DNA of 64,000 nucleotides, taken from assembly GCA_030429565.1 (NCBI GenBank), contig JAUIFE010000004.1, positions 62,001 through 126,000 on the forward strand. Reading direction: 5' to 3'. Positions 9,111 through 18,336 of this stretch are shown piece after piece. The stretch comes from Holophagae bacterium. Lineage in GTDB: Bacteria; Acidobacteriota; Holophagae; Acanthopleuribacterales; Acanthopleuribacteraceae. Made by a program: the position numbers and the translations under genes. Position 1 is the first letter of the stretch; each line of letters opens with the position of its first letter. The notes under the pieces were generated by a model that saw only the letters and a program-made list of their open reading frames with translations, was not told the DNA's origin and did no database searches.

Positions 9111-10043
9111 CTAATTCAACTCGTGTTCTTTGAGTTTGTAGAGTAGGGAACGCAGCGAGATGCCCAAGTGTTTGGCGAGTTCTTTGCGGTTGTGGGGGTA
9201 CAACTTTAAAGCGCGTTCCAGCAGCACTGCTTCAACGCGGGCTAGGTCGCCTTTGAGGGTGCCGGTGTCGGGGAGGTCGTCGAGTTTGAGTGGGTTGGTT
9301 TCGCTTTCGCCGGCGATGTCGAGCGCGGTCACCGGCATGTCGGTTAACAGGCTTTGCAGTAGGCGGTTGCGCAGGTCGTGGTAGTTCCCCGGCAGCGGCA
9401 TTTGTTGCAATTGTTCGAAGTCGTTTTGATCGGGGTGGGTGCCGCTTATTCCCATCTCTTTTTCTAAATCGCGGCGCATTTGTTCGGCGGCCGGGATGAA
9501 GTCTTGCGGCCGTTGGCTTAGGGTTGGCAGCTCGATTTCGCTGCCCGACAAACGGAAGTAGATGTCTTCGCGTATGGCGTTTTCGTGCAGTAGGTTCAGT
9601 AACGGGATGCGGCTGGTGAAGATCAAGCGGCCGTTGAAGCTGCGCTCGTGGTTGGCGCCGACGGCGCGGTACAGCCGTTCCTGAATGAAACGCAGCATTT
9701 TGGCCTGCACGCTGAGCGGCCAATCTTCCAAACCTTCGATGACCAACGTGCCGCGTCCGGTGGCACCGGCCAAGCCGCCGTAATCCTTGGCCGCGCCGCT
9801 GAAGGCGCCTTTTTGGTGGCCGAACACTTGGCTTTCAAACAGACCTTGGGTCATGGCGGCGGCGGGATGGAACAACAGCGGTTCGCCGGCGCGATCACTA
9901 GCGCGGTGCAGCATTTCGGCGACGTGGGTCTTGCCGACGCCGCTGGCGCCGGTAATCACCAACAACTGCGTCTGCATGAACAGACGTTTGGCGGTTTGGT
10001 ATCGCTCTTCCCAGTTGACGTGGCGGCTGAATTCAAAGGACAT
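9111..10043 (-). CDS. sigma54-activator-like AAA+ ATPase with Fis-type HTH, no sensor domain
   Basis: 310 residues. The AAA+ core of NtrC-type enhancer-binding proteins starts almost at the N-terminus: Walker A GASGVGKT (32-39), GAFSGA loop (79-84) in place of GAFTGA, REDIYFRLSG arginine region and LPTLSQRPQDF. A C-terminal Fis-like HTH (KELAKHLGISLRSLLYKLK) ends the protein. The segment that is normally TLFLDEI reads TLVIEGL, so the Walker B aspartate and catalytic glutamate are changed (D to E, E to G); ATP hydrolysis may be weak or absent. There is no receiver or other input domain. The ATG at 10043 overlaps the end of the sialidase-like gene by 11 bp, so translation is probably coupled. 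Confidence 0.85.
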   Translation of the reverse strand: MSFEFSRHVNWEERYQTAKRLFMQTQLLVITGASGVGKTHVAEMLHRASDRAGEPLLFHPAAAMTQGLFESQVFGHQKGAFSGAAKDYGGLAGATGRGTLVIEGLEDWPLSVQAKMLRFIQERLYRAVGANHERSFNGRLIFTSRIPLLNLLHENAIREDIYFRLSGSEIELPTLSQRPQDFIPAAEQMRRDLEKEMGISGTHPDQNDFEQLQQMPLPGNYHDLRNRLLQSLLTDMPVTALDIAGESETNPLKLDDLPDTGTLKGDLARVEAVLLERALKLYPHNRKELAKHLGISLRSLLYKLKEHELN

Positions 10044-11064
10044 GGCGGCCCCAATCGCCGTCGGCGGCTTGTAGCCAGGCGCGGATGTAGGGTTCGCCCG
10101 CCTGGTTGCCGTGGTAGTAGAGCACCAGCAGGCGGTCGTCGAGCCAGGCCAGGTCGCTGTAGCCGCCGTCGTAGGGGTTGCCGGGGAAGGTCTCGACCGC
10201 GTGGTCGGCGGTGTCTTCGAAGGGCAGGCTGACGGTGGTGCCCGCCACCGGCGTGTCTTCGCAGCCGTCTTCTTTGCTGTCGTTGAGAATGCTGCGGTAA
10301 CTGAGGAACACGCGCTGATCAAAGACGGCGGCCATGGGTGCGTGGGCTTGGCTTTGCCATTCGACGGGTTTGCTCCAGCTCAGTAAATCGGGCGAGCTGG
10401 CGTGGTACAAGGCAAAGGGTTTTTGGTGTTTACGGCTCCAAATGTGCCAGCGGTCGTTGTGGCGGCACAGCGATGATTCGTTGAGTTCCAAACCTTCACG
10501 GCCGTTGGGCACGGCTTGGAATAAACGCCAGCTTTTGCCAGGTTTGCTGCTGGGGGTGGCCAGCAGTAGTGGCTGCATGAATGGCACGCCGTCGCAGGCG
10601 CCGTAAGCGGGGAAGAGGTAGTCGTCGCCATGGGCAAAAGCTTTGCCGTAAAACACGAACCACCGCACGCCCGGTACCTGCACCAAACGCCGCTCGGTGA
10701 ATTGCAAATCGGCGCTGAAACTGACGAAGGAGAACATGGCGCGCTCGCGGTCGAAGTGGCGCGTGGCCAAACTGAAGGTTTCGCCGAGGTCGCTGACAAT
10801 GGCGTCCATTTCGTTGAGGCCGGTTTCGGCGAACAGGGTGGTGGTGGTCGGCGGCGGCGGGGTGTCGGTCGGGCCGTCGAGGTAGGTCAACAGTTCGGCT
10901 TGGGTCCAACACGCGCTTTTGACCGAGCCGCCGTAACCATGGGTGCCCCATTTGCCTTTGCAGCCTTCGCGGTAAAAAATGAAGAAGGCATCCTCGAACA
11001 GGGTGCAGGTGGGGAAGGCGCTGTAACGGTCGGCTGCCTGGGGGATCAGGGTTTTGATGGGCAT
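10033..11064 (-). CDS. sialidase-fold (BNR-type six-bladed propeller) protein
   Basis: 343 residues without a signal peptide. Repeated blades have the pattern of exo-alpha-sialidase-like proteins: LNESSLCRHNDRWHIWSR, FALYHASSPDLLSWSKPVEW, VFLSYRSILND and GYSDLAWLDDRLLVLYYHG. These resemble Asp-box/BNR propeller strands, although strict SxDxGxTW boxes are not visible, so catalytic sialidase activity should not be assumed. The lack of a signal sequence argues for a cytoplasmic role. It starts 6 bp after the methyltransferase gene and overlaps the AAA+ regulator gene by 11 bp, so the three genes form one operon and perhaps one functional unit. Confidence 0.65.
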   Translation of the reverse strand: MPIKTLIPQAADRYSAFPTCTLFEDAFFIFYREGCKGKWGTHGYGGSVKSACWTQAELLTYLDGPTDTPPPPTTTTLFAETGLNEMDAIVSDLGETFSLATRHFDRERAMFSFVSFSADLQFTERRLVQVPGVRWFVFYGKAFAHGDDYLFPAYGACDGVPFMQPLLLATPSSKPGKSWRLFQAVPNGREGLELNESSLCRHNDRWHIWSRKHQKPFALYHASSPDLLSWSKPVEWQSQAHAPMAAVFDQRVFLSYRSILNDSKEDGCEDTPVAGTTVSLPFEDTADHAVETFPGNPYDGGYSDLAWLDDRLLVLYYHGNQAGEPYIRAWLQAADGDWGRHVL

Positions 11065-11070
11065 GACACC

Positions 11071-11769
11071 TCAATCTGTCGTGGGCGGGCGACGATGGAC
11101 AAAAACGTGGGTACGTCCCCAAGTATAGTCCACCTCAAATTGTTCGACCAACTGTAAGTAGGCACCTTGCGGCCAATCGGTGAGTGCGTAACTGGCACTG
11201 ACGACCCAGGCGCCGGCAGGTAAATCGTTCATTTCAACCAGCCAATCACCGATTAGGTTTTCATCGAAGCCGGTGCCGTACAGATAAACCAGGTCGGCGC
11301 TGCTGTAATCGACGGCACGGATGTCGGCCTCAAAAAAACGCAGATTGGGATTGTTGCCATAGCAGCGGCGTTTGACGCGCTCGGCTTGGGCAATGAAGAT
11401 CGGCACGTAATCAATGCCGAAGGTGGTCAGGCCGGCGACGCTGTGGGCCCAAAAGCAGGTGCGACCACGCCCACATCCCAGTTCGAAAAAACGCATGCCA
11501 GGGCGCAGGTTACAGCGTGTCACGATGTCTTCAAGGATGCGCAGTGGTGTTTCACCGTAGCGATGAACATCTTCCTCGCCGCGCATTTCCAGGAAGCGGC
11601 GGCTGACCACATAGGCGTTGCGCGGTAGGTACAGCAACCACAGCAATAGGTCGGCCAGCAGGAAACGCGGGTGGCGGTAGTAACGCAGTTCGTAACAGAA
11701 GTCGCGCCACTCGCGTGCCCAGGTGCGCAGCGCGGTTCGTACCAACCGGGGAGCGGGGGGTTCGGTCAC
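11071..11769 (-). CDS. class I SAM-dependent methyltransferase, membrane-associated
   Basis: 232 residues from a GTG start. Residues 36-55 (FLLADLLLWLLYLPRNAYVV) form a hydrophobic helix that may anchor the enzyme. Motif I FELGCGRGR (about 95-103) and a downstream acidic GIDYVPIF identify a Rossmann-type S-adenosylmethionine fold; LRFFEADIRAVDYSSADLVY fits the motif II-III region. The frame extends upstream to a TTG at 11844, but the GTG at 11769 has an AGAGGAA ribosome-binding site 6 nt away. First gene of the operon with the sialidase-fold and AAA+ genes. The substrate is not evident. Confidence 0.82.
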   Translation of the reverse strand: MTEPPAPRLVRTALRTWAREWRDFCYELRYYRHPRFLLADLLLWLLYLPRNAYVVSRRFLEMRGEEDVHRYGETPLRILEDIVTRCNLRPGMRFFELGCGRGRTCFWAHSVAGLTTFGIDYVPIFIAQAERVKRRCYGNNPNLRFFEADIRAVDYSSADLVYLYGTGFDENLIGDWLVEMNDLPAGAWVVSASYALTDWPQGAYLQLVEQFEVDYTWGRTHVFVHRRPPTTD

Positions 11770-12352
11770 GCGGTGTTCCTCTTTCGGGATAAAAGCGTTC
11801 GATGGGCCGAACAAACAGTCGTGCCGTGGTTTGTTGTTGTCCAATCCGTTGGCGCCGGCGATAGCGTGTCAAGGCGCGCTGTTGCTGGGAAACGCGCGAT
11901 TAACGACTTTTGGAATAGAACTTGAATAATCATCACCTGGTTTTACCTAAAATGTGCGATTCGGGTGGATTGAACCGTACGGCCAAGGGCTGTGAGCGGC
12001 GGTTGAAGCGCTGTCGGCTTTCGATGAAGCGCGATCTGCTTGTTTCATGCAGGTGGCCACGCGAGCGTCGGTTTCCACAAACGCCGCCGCGAATCGCTCA
12101 GTTTAGGTTGAATCCTAATTGGTTGTCGGGTCAAATCCCAAACCTCGCTCGGGGGCTAGGGGCACGCCGTTTGGCCGCAACGATAACATGCCCTTCGTAC
12201 CTTGTCGTGGTGTTGGGCGCCGCGATAAAGGAATCGTAAGTAACTTTGAGTCGTGCAGGCGTTGACGCGCCTTGTACGTCGGCCGAAACGCGAACGCCCC
12301 TCCGTACGCGGGTCTCGGCACAACATTCCTAATTAAATGGGAGCAACGACCA
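11770..12352. other. intergenic region, divergent promoters expected
   Basis: Separates the minus-strand methyltransferase operon from the plus-strand Tlde1-like gene. Frames within it lack ribosome-binding sites and recognisable content. No terminator or clear promoter pair is seen. Confidence 0.4.
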
Positions 12353-12721
12353 ATGGCAGATCTCGAATATTCTATCTCCGACTCAAGACTTTCATGGAAC
12401 GCGAAAGGCCTTTCCTGGGAAGCCGTTTCCGGCCCCTTCGGCAATGGCGCTCTTCCCGTTGGCAACTACCTCGTGAAACGCAACCGCGTTACCTCTTTCA
12501 CGGACTCCATCGCCTCCAGCTATCGCGATCCGAGTGGTGAAGGTTTCTTTTTGCCGCTTGAGCCGCAGTTTGAAACAACCCGCTCCGGTTTCGGCATTCA
12601 CCCCGACGGTGGGGTTCCCGGTACCTTGGGTTGCATCGGCCTGAAAGGCAGCACCAAGTCGTTCTACAACGCACTTGCCGGCACGCCTTTCCAAGACCTG
12701 ACGCTGGAAGTAAAGAACTAA
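12353..12721 (+). CDS. Tlde1/DUF2778-like L,D-transpeptidase-fold protein
   Basis: 122 residues made up almost entirely of one domain. It has a hydrophobic turn after GPFGNGALPVGNY, then GFGIHPDGGVPGTLGCIGL with H83 and C94 placed like the catalytic His/Cys pair of the DUF2778/Tlde1 family, whose known members act on peptidoglycan tetrapeptides and include type VI effectors. The ATG at 12353 has GGGAG 7-11 nt upstream. There is no signal peptide, so it needs a secretion route or lysis to reach peptidoglycan. No VgrG, PAAR or obvious immunity gene lies next to it. The gene stands alone; an effector role is possible but not shown by context. Confidence 0.75.
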   Translation: MADLEYSISDSRLSWNAKGLSWEAVSGPFGNGALPVGNYLVKRNRVTSFTDSIASSYRDPSGEGFFLPLEPQFETTRSGFGIHPDGGVPGTLGCIGLKGSTKSFYNALAGTPFQDLTLEVKN

Positions 12722-12728
12722 ACCGAGT

Positions 12729-12743
12729 GGCGGTTTAACCGCC
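12729..12743. repeat. short palindrome after the Tlde1-like gene
   Basis: GGCGGTT-T-AACCGCC is a perfect 7-bp dyad 7 bp after the stop. No T-run follows, so terminator function is doubtful. Confidence 0.35.
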
Positions 12744-12897
12744 CCGCGTTGGAGTCACACTCTTTGGGGGGAATGGCTCCGACGCGTCTGTTCGGTTGGG
12801 TGGCCGCTTAGACAGTGCTTTGCCGTCTTAATCGCGCCCGGCGTTCCGTTGATTGCGGTTTTGGCGGCCGCTGGATCAGCCGTTGTTGCCAGGGGCA

Positions 12898-12949
12898 TTT
12901 CTTCTTCCCAAAAATCTTCTTGTAGCGCAGGGCTTTTGGGAAGAAGAAA
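12898..12949. repeat. 16-bp perfect inverted repeat in gene-free DNA
   Basis: TTTCTTCTTCCCAAAA at 12898-12913 and its exact reverse complement at 12934-12949 enclose a 20-nt loop. The stem is purine/pyrimidine biased. It lies in a 380-bp stretch (12722-13103) with no supported gene between convergent genes. It could be a 3'-end structure or a remnant of a small repeat element. Confidence 0.6.
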
Positions 12950-13103
12950 GGTTGATAAACTCTAGCGCTTTTTGTCAAAGACGATTGTCGATATTTTTTG
13001 GCAGCCTGGCTAGGTTTGGGGCTCGCGGTGTGTTTATCTTCATGACGGGCGAACGGCATGCCGGGCCTGCTTCACTTGTGGTGCTGCAGCCTATCCATGG
13101 GGC

Positions 13104-13712
13104 TTAACCCAAGGCGTCACTGTTGACGAGGTGCCAATCTTCGCCGGCCGCTCCGGCGACGTCGATGCGCGTGATCGAACCGTTTTTTACCATTAAGTGG
13201 CGTGACTTTTCTTCCGCCGGCAAAGCGCGTCGCAAGGCGCAACTGATCACGCCGCCGTGGACGACGACCAACACATTCTCGCCCGCGTACTTGGGGGCGA
13301 TGTCCGACAGGGCGCCGGTCACGCGCCCGAAAAAAGTCGGGTAGGATTCGCCGTTTGGCACCTCGAAATCGGGTTTGGTCGACACGAAGCGGCGGAACCA
13401 ATCGGGGTATTGCTGACGCAGTTCGACGGCCGAGCGGCCCTCGAAATCGCCGAAATCCAACTCGCGCAGACGCGGCTCTTTTTGGATCGCCAGGTCCTTT
13501 TGTTGTGCGATCGGGGTCGCCGTTTCCAGGGCGCGGCTTAGGTCGCTGGCATATACCGCGGCAAAGGTCTCATCGGTTAGCTGACGGGCCAATTCGGCGG
13601 CCTGATCGCGACCGACCTGGTTGAGCGGGATATCGGTTTGGCCTTGAATGCGGCCAACGGCATTCCACGCCGTCTCACCGTGGCGTACTAGAAAGAAATG
13701 ACAGGGATTCAT
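13104..13712 (-). CDS. histidine phosphatase family protein (phosphoglycerate mutase-like)
   Basis: 202 residues. The N-terminal LVRHGETAWN carries the phospho-accepting histidine (H11) of the RHG motif. GRIQGQTDIPLN, YASDLSRALETA, RELDFGDFEG and the second histidine in VVVHGGVI complete the branch 1 signature. Length and motifs fit small phosphatases annotated as PhoE/GpmB/CobC-type. The substrate cannot be chosen: no cobalamin or glycolysis genes are nearby. GAGGAGG lies just upstream of the ATG. Cytoplasmic, single gene. Confidence 0.92.
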   Translation of the reverse strand: MNPCHFFLVRHGETAWNAVGRIQGQTDIPLNQVGRDQAAELARQLTDETFAAVYASDLSRALETATPIAQQKDLAIQKEPRLRELDFGDFEGRSAVELRQQYPDWFRRFVSTKPDFEVPNGESYPTFFGRVTGALSDIAPKYAGENVLVVVHGGVISCALRRALPAEEKSRHLMVKNGSITRIDVAGAAGEDWHLVNSDALG

Positions 13713-14094
13713 GCGTGGCCTCCTCGCAGTTTAGACGCGCATCATAACCCAGGTGGACTGCGCTGCGAAATGTCTGAAAGGAAGGCGCATTTGACGATTT
13801 TTTGCCTCAAATCAGCCAAATCCGGGAAAAAACCAGGACAATTAAATGAAATTGAAAAGAAATTCAAAAAAAAATGGGACATTTTTGCATTGGGCTCGTA
13901 GGTAACAATGGGAACGCTAATTTGTCCTGAGCAAATGAAGCGATCCTTGACAACACAAGGGTTAGCTACCCGATTTTTCTCCTAGCTTTATGCCGGTATG
14001 GGCCCAACCCTTACCGGTTTTTTTTTGCCCTCAGGCAGGTTTTGGTCGGCGGGCGTGGCGGCCCGGATGCAAAACGCACCCGAGCCGACTTGGT
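13713..14094. other. gene-free region
   Basis: AT-richer than its neighbours between about 13790 and 13900. No supported gene. It lies between two minus-strand genes and probably carries the promoter of the histidine phosphatase gene; no confident promoter was found. Confidence 0.4.
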
Positions 14095-17000
14095 TTAGGT
14101 CGCAGGTTGATCCGGTTTGTCCGAGGTCTCCTCTTCGGACGCGGTTGGTTCTTGCGGCTCCGGTGTCGGTGCGGTTTGGGCAGGTTGGGCCGCAGGTTGG
14201 GTTTGTGGCGCCGCCGCTTGCGTTTGGACGCGTGGTTTGGCTTGTGGGAGTGGTGCACCAAAAACTTCCGTCCAGGCCCACTTGAGCCAGCGCAACAAAC
14301 CGTTGGCGAGCCAAAGCGCCCACAACAGCATCAGTAGGCGGTAAACCCAAATGCCGACGGCCCAGATGCCCACCGAGTTGATGGTGCCGTCACAGCGTGC
14401 GCTGTACCATTTCAAGGCCGAGACGGGACGGTTGGGGCCGTAAATGTACATGTTGGGTTGGCCGAGCAAACCCTTGGACAAGGCACCGACCAACAAGCCG
14501 AAGAAGACGAAGGTAAACAGCGCGACAAAGGCACGCGCCAAAAAGGCCAAACCGCGACTTTCTTTGGGTTGATAGCGGTTGAAGAAACCAATCGCCAGAA
14601 ACCACAAAACGGCAACGGCGCTGGAACCAATGCCCAGTTGCAGCACACCCAGTCCCAGCAGGAACCAACTGAGGGTGCTCAGGGGGATTTGGCGAATGCG
14701 ACCCAAGGGCAGGGCGATGATCAGCAGACCGAGGAACAACGGCCAAAACAAAACCGAGGGGCCCATTTGCGGGCCGTAGGTGAACAGAATCCAACGGTCG
14801 CGGCCGACGGACAGGTGATGCCGCACATTGACCGCCGGATTGCCCAAATCCAGCTCGGGTGAGGCGACGCCAAGGACTGAGCCATTTTGACTGCGCCACG
14901 CGACCTTGATTTCCTGTTTGCCCGGCGTGTAGCCGATTTTCAGTACGCCGCCCTCTACGATAATCGGCAGTTCGCGGTCGTTGATCGTGACTTCCTGAAC
15001 CTCGACGTCCGGCGGAAGGGTTAACTGATATTCGCCGCCCAGGCTGGCGCGCAGGGTGAAGTTGACGGTGGTGTTTTGCAGGCGGCTGCCGGCGTTTACT
15101 TTCATCGAAAAGTTGTCGATGGTGAGGGTTTGGCCGCCAACGCGGTCGGGTCGCCGCGCATGCACGGTGAGTGACTCACCGGGACGCGGTCGCCAGTAGG
15201 GAGACCACTCGGGTGCGTCGTTGCTCAAGGTTTTTTCATATTCAATGAGGGGCGTGCCTTCCCACTTGATCAGCCACAAGGGCGACGCGTAAAAACGCCA
15301 GGTTTCCACCCAGCTTTTGTTGTCGGGTGCGGTCAGCACGAGGGATTCGACTTTTTCGAGGCGACTTTCCCAACTGATGATGCTGCGGTCGGGTGAAAGT
15401 GTCACGGCGACGCCGTCGGGGCCGGTTTTCACGTCTTGACTCATCACATGTTCGCCAGGCAATAAGGGGACGTTGATCAAAACGGATTGGTCATTCCTGA
15501 GGTAGACGTTGGTGATGACGGTCCAATCCCTCGAGAAGGTGAGGATGCGTTGGATTTCCAGAAAGGGTGCGGCTTGAATGCGTTCGGAGGTTTTGCCGCT
15601 CTCTTCAGGATTGGTGACGACCTGGGGACGCAGCTCAATTTGGTTGGCGACGCGACCGTTTTCGTCAACGCCGATCACTTGCCAGGTGCCGGTACGGGTG
15701 GTGATGCGATGCGGGCGCATCGGCCAGGCGATAATTAAGGCGCCGTCGTCCGGTAAATTTTGACTGACCACCAGCTTGCTAATGCCGGCGGGGACCACTG
15801 CCCAGATAACGCCCTCATCGTCCCGCCACAGTGCGGGATTGCGGCCGACGGCGTTGGTGACGCGGTTGGGTTGCCCTGGCAGCGGCAGTGAAAAGCTGTT
15901 TTGCGCATGAATGGTCAGGGTGGTGTTGACCTGATCGCCGTTGATGCGCAGATCGGCGCTGTCAATCGCAACACAGTTGGGCCAACAATCGGGTTTGGTT
16001 AATAAACGTTTCTCGTAACGCGACAACAGTTCCGGGGTGGGGGCAAAGGTTGCCGCTTTGTCCTGCGCGAAAACCGGCAGCGCCAAAAGAACCAAAGCCA
16101 CGCTTGCCACGGTTTTGCCGGACAGGGCGGCGCCAAAGCCGTCGCGTAAGAAAAGTGATCGCAAAAGCCACAAAACAAGGCCGATGCGCAGCAGGGTCAA
16201 GAGTTTGGTAAGCCAGGGGGCGATGAGCAAAATGCGGGTGTTTTCTTCGGCGGCGACCGGGTTTGACCAGCTCATGTGGAAGCTGTTGTGCCGCCAATTG
16301 GGCACGCCGGGTCCGGTTTGAATTTCGCCCTGCGGGCGGTCTTTCTTTTTGCGTTTGCCACCTTCAAAATTGTAGGTGCTGTTCATCAAGGCCGGATTGA
16401 TCTCTAAAACATTCTGACTCTGCTGCGGCCGCATAACTTTGCGGCTGACGTCCGCCGCCATGTCCTCTTCCTGTTCGAAATTCTCAAACGTTTGGATTTC
16501 CTGAGCATGGGAGGCTCCGGGACTTTGGAAGGGCGCTGATCGGGGCGCTGATCGGGGCGCGCGACCTTCCCATATGCGATCGAGGGGCACGTTTTCCAAG
16601 TGCGGGTAAAACAGGCCAAGCAACTGTTGGAAGATGAAGGCGGCGACAAGAATGACCGCTGCCAGCCAGGTGAGGAATTTGCCGATTTGAATCAGGCTTT
16701 TGAGCCAGGTGATCGTCACATATTTGTTGAGGGCGATAAACAACAACAGAAACAGCCAAACCACGCGCGGTGCCGCCAGTTCGTGATAAATCAACACCAA
16801 ACACAGCAGCGACAAAACACCCAGGCGCCAATCCCAAAGTTTGGCAATGGCGCCGGCAATGATCAGCACCCAAAAGATTTGCCACAGGGACCAGGCGCGC
16901 AACCAATCGCCGCGCACCGACTCGGGGCCGAAGGCGGTGAACACGCGCCAACCGGGAGGCAAGTTCAGCGTAACTTCGAGTTTGTCGAGGTCGGTGTTCC

Positions 17001-18336
17001 AGCCGGTGGTGGGCAGGTTGCGCGGCGATTGCTCGATGCGGCCTTCGACCTTGAGTTCGCGGGTGGGTTCGCGCAAGGTTAGGCCGGGAGCGCCGGTTTG
17101 TGGGTTGCCGGTTAAAAGTTGGTCGATGCGCTTAATTTGGGCGTTGCCCGGCGAAAAAGGCGCGGCCATTTCCAAGCGCCACTGGCGATGGGGGCGAACC
17201 TCAATTTGGTCGCGAAAAGTGGCGCCTTGGCCGTTCTCGTCGAGCCAAATGGTGCGCGCCAAGGACACCTCGTTGGCTTTAATGGTGCCGATGCCGCGCT
17301 GACGTTCTTCCAAGCGCAGGGTTTGACCCGCTTCGGCGTAGTAACAGGGATAGGCGTGATAGGGCTTGTCCAAGTGCGTTTGCGACGGATCCACGGCGGT
17401 CATTTGGCGCGGCGTGACCGTGCGCAAATTTTCGTCGGCGATGTAGACCCACAACTCGTGGGTGCCCCAATCGGCTTGGGGTTCGGGGACGGTTAGCTCT
17501 TGTGGCACTTGGTCGAGCCGGCTCTCGAAGGTGAGCAACCACTTGCCGGAGCGCACTTGGACAACCAGTTGGCCGGCTTCATTGCGTTTGATGGGCAAAG
17601 GCGTATCGACACTGCTCAGGCGTGATCCGACCAGTTCGGGTTGGTGTAGGGTGACTTCGCGACCGCGACCGCTGACCTCCAATTTGACCTCGGTGGTGAC
17701 GGTAAAGGGCACGTTCTCCCGCAAAATGCGCACAATTTGAACTTTGAGACTGTCGACTTGGTTGGTCGTTTTTTGGCCGCCGCTCAAGATCAGCTTGCCG
17801 TCTTGTTCGCGGCGCGGCTGCGTGACGGCTTTGCCGTCGAGGGTGAGATCAAGCAGGGCCGTGGCCGGCGGGATTGGCAATTGGGCCGGCTGATGGGACC
17901 AGGAAAATTCGCCCTGAATGCGGTGTTCGCCGGCGGCCAGGAAGACATAAGGCGTGTAGCGGTTGTCGGTGTCGGCTTTGGGGTCGGCGGTGACAATCAA
18001 CGCCTTGCCTTGGTTGCGCACGTTCTGTGGCCAGATCCGATCGTTGCCCGGCAACGGAATCATCATGTCGCGGTAAAGGGTCCAGGTTTGTTCAAAGCGG
18101 CCGCCGTTTGCGTCCAGCGTGAGTTGCAGTCGGCCCGGCCAGGCACAAACCGCACTTTTTTCGCCCGCCGCCGGACAGTTGAGGTTGCCGTGTTCGTAAA
18201 GAACCCAATCGCGCCATGCCTCGAGTTCCGGTGGCGCGGGCACGGCTTGGGGTGCGGTGGTTTGGGCTGCAAGCGGCAGGGCTAACGCGGCCAACAGGCA
18301 AATCAAAAACGACGAATGAATGCGGGATCGCGACAT
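14095..18336 (-). CDS. very large membrane-anchored protein of unknown function
   Basis: 1413 residues. Signal peptide 1-25 (ending PLAAQ), a beta-rich periplasmic region of about 450 residues, a cluster of 4-5 TM helices (about 475-590), a cytoplasmic or loop segment with charged GGKRKKKDRPQGE, another TM pair with a second signal-like stretch ending LPVFAQ (about 740-760), a second beta-rich region of about 420 residues, then 5-6 TM helices (about 1180-1350) and a Pro/Gln/Ala-rich tail. The two halves look like a duplicated unit of beta domain plus helix bundle. No enzymatic motif is seen and I do not recognise the family. It stands alone on the minus strand. Confidence 0.85.
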   Translation of the reverse strand: MSRSRIHSSFLICLLAALALPLAAQTTAPQAVPAPPELEAWRDWVLYEHGNLNCPAAGEKSAVCAWPGRLQLTLDANGGRFEQTWTLYRDMMIPLPGNDRIWPQNVRNQGKALIVTADPKADTDNRYTPYVFLAAGEHRIQGEFSWSHQPAQLPIPPATALLDLTLDGKAVTQPRREQDGKLILSGGQKTTNQVDSLKVQIVRILRENVPFTVTTEVKLEVSGRGREVTLHQPELVGSRLSSVDTPLPIKRNEAGQLVVQVRSGKWLLTFESRLDQVPQELTVPEPQADWGTHELWVYIADENLRTVTPRQMTAVDPSQTHLDKPYHAYPCYYAEAGQTLRLEERQRGIGTIKANEVSLARTIWLDENGQGATFRDQIEVRPHRQWRLEMAAPFSPGNAQIKRIDQLLTGNPQTGAPGLTLREPTRELKVEGRIEQSPRNLPTTGWNTDLDKLEVTLNLPPGWRVFTAFGPESVRGDWLRAWSLWQIFWVLIIAGAIAKLWDWRLGVLSLLCLVLIYHELAAPRVVWLFLLLFIALNKYVTITWLKSLIQIGKFLTWLAAVILVAAFIFQQLLGLFYPHLENVPLDRIWEGRAPRSAPRSAPFQSPGASHAQEIQTFENFEQEEDMAADVSRKVMRPQQSQNVLEINPALMNSTYNFEGGKRKKKDRPQGEIQTGPGVPNWRHNSFHMSWSNPVAAEENTRILLIAPWLTKLLTLLRIGLVLWLLRSLFLRDGFGAALSGKTVASVALVLLALPVFAQDKAATFAPTPELLSRYEKRLLTKPDCWPNCVAIDSADLRINGDQVNTTLTIHAQNSFSLPLPGQPNRVTNAVGRNPALWRDDEGVIWAVVPAGISKLVVSQNLPDDGALIIAWPMRPHRITTRTGTWQVIGVDENGRVANQIELRPQVVTNPEESGKTSERIQAAPFLEIQRILTFSRDWTVITNVYLRNDQSVLINVPLLPGEHVMSQDVKTGPDGVAVTLSPDRSIISWESRLEKVESLVLTAPDNKSWVETWRFYASPLWLIKWEGTPLIEYEKTLSNDAPEWSPYWRPRPGESLTVHARRPDRVGGQTLTIDNFSMKVNAGSRLQNTTVNFTLRASLGGEYQLTLPPDVEVQEVTINDRELPIIVEGGVLKIGYTPGKQEIKVAWRSQNGSVLGVASPELDLGNPAVNVRHHLSVGRDRWILFTYGPQMGPSVLFWPLFLGLLIIALPLGRIRQIPLSTLSWFLLGLGVLQLGIGSSAVAVLWFLAIGFFNRYQPKESRGLAFLARAFVALFTFVFFGLLVGALSKGLLGQPNMYIYGPNRPVSALKWYSARCDGTINSVGIWAVGIWVYRLLMLLWALWLANGLLRWLKWAWTEVFGAPLPQAKPRVQTQAAAPQTQPAAQPAQTAPTPEPQEPTASEEETSDKPDQPAT

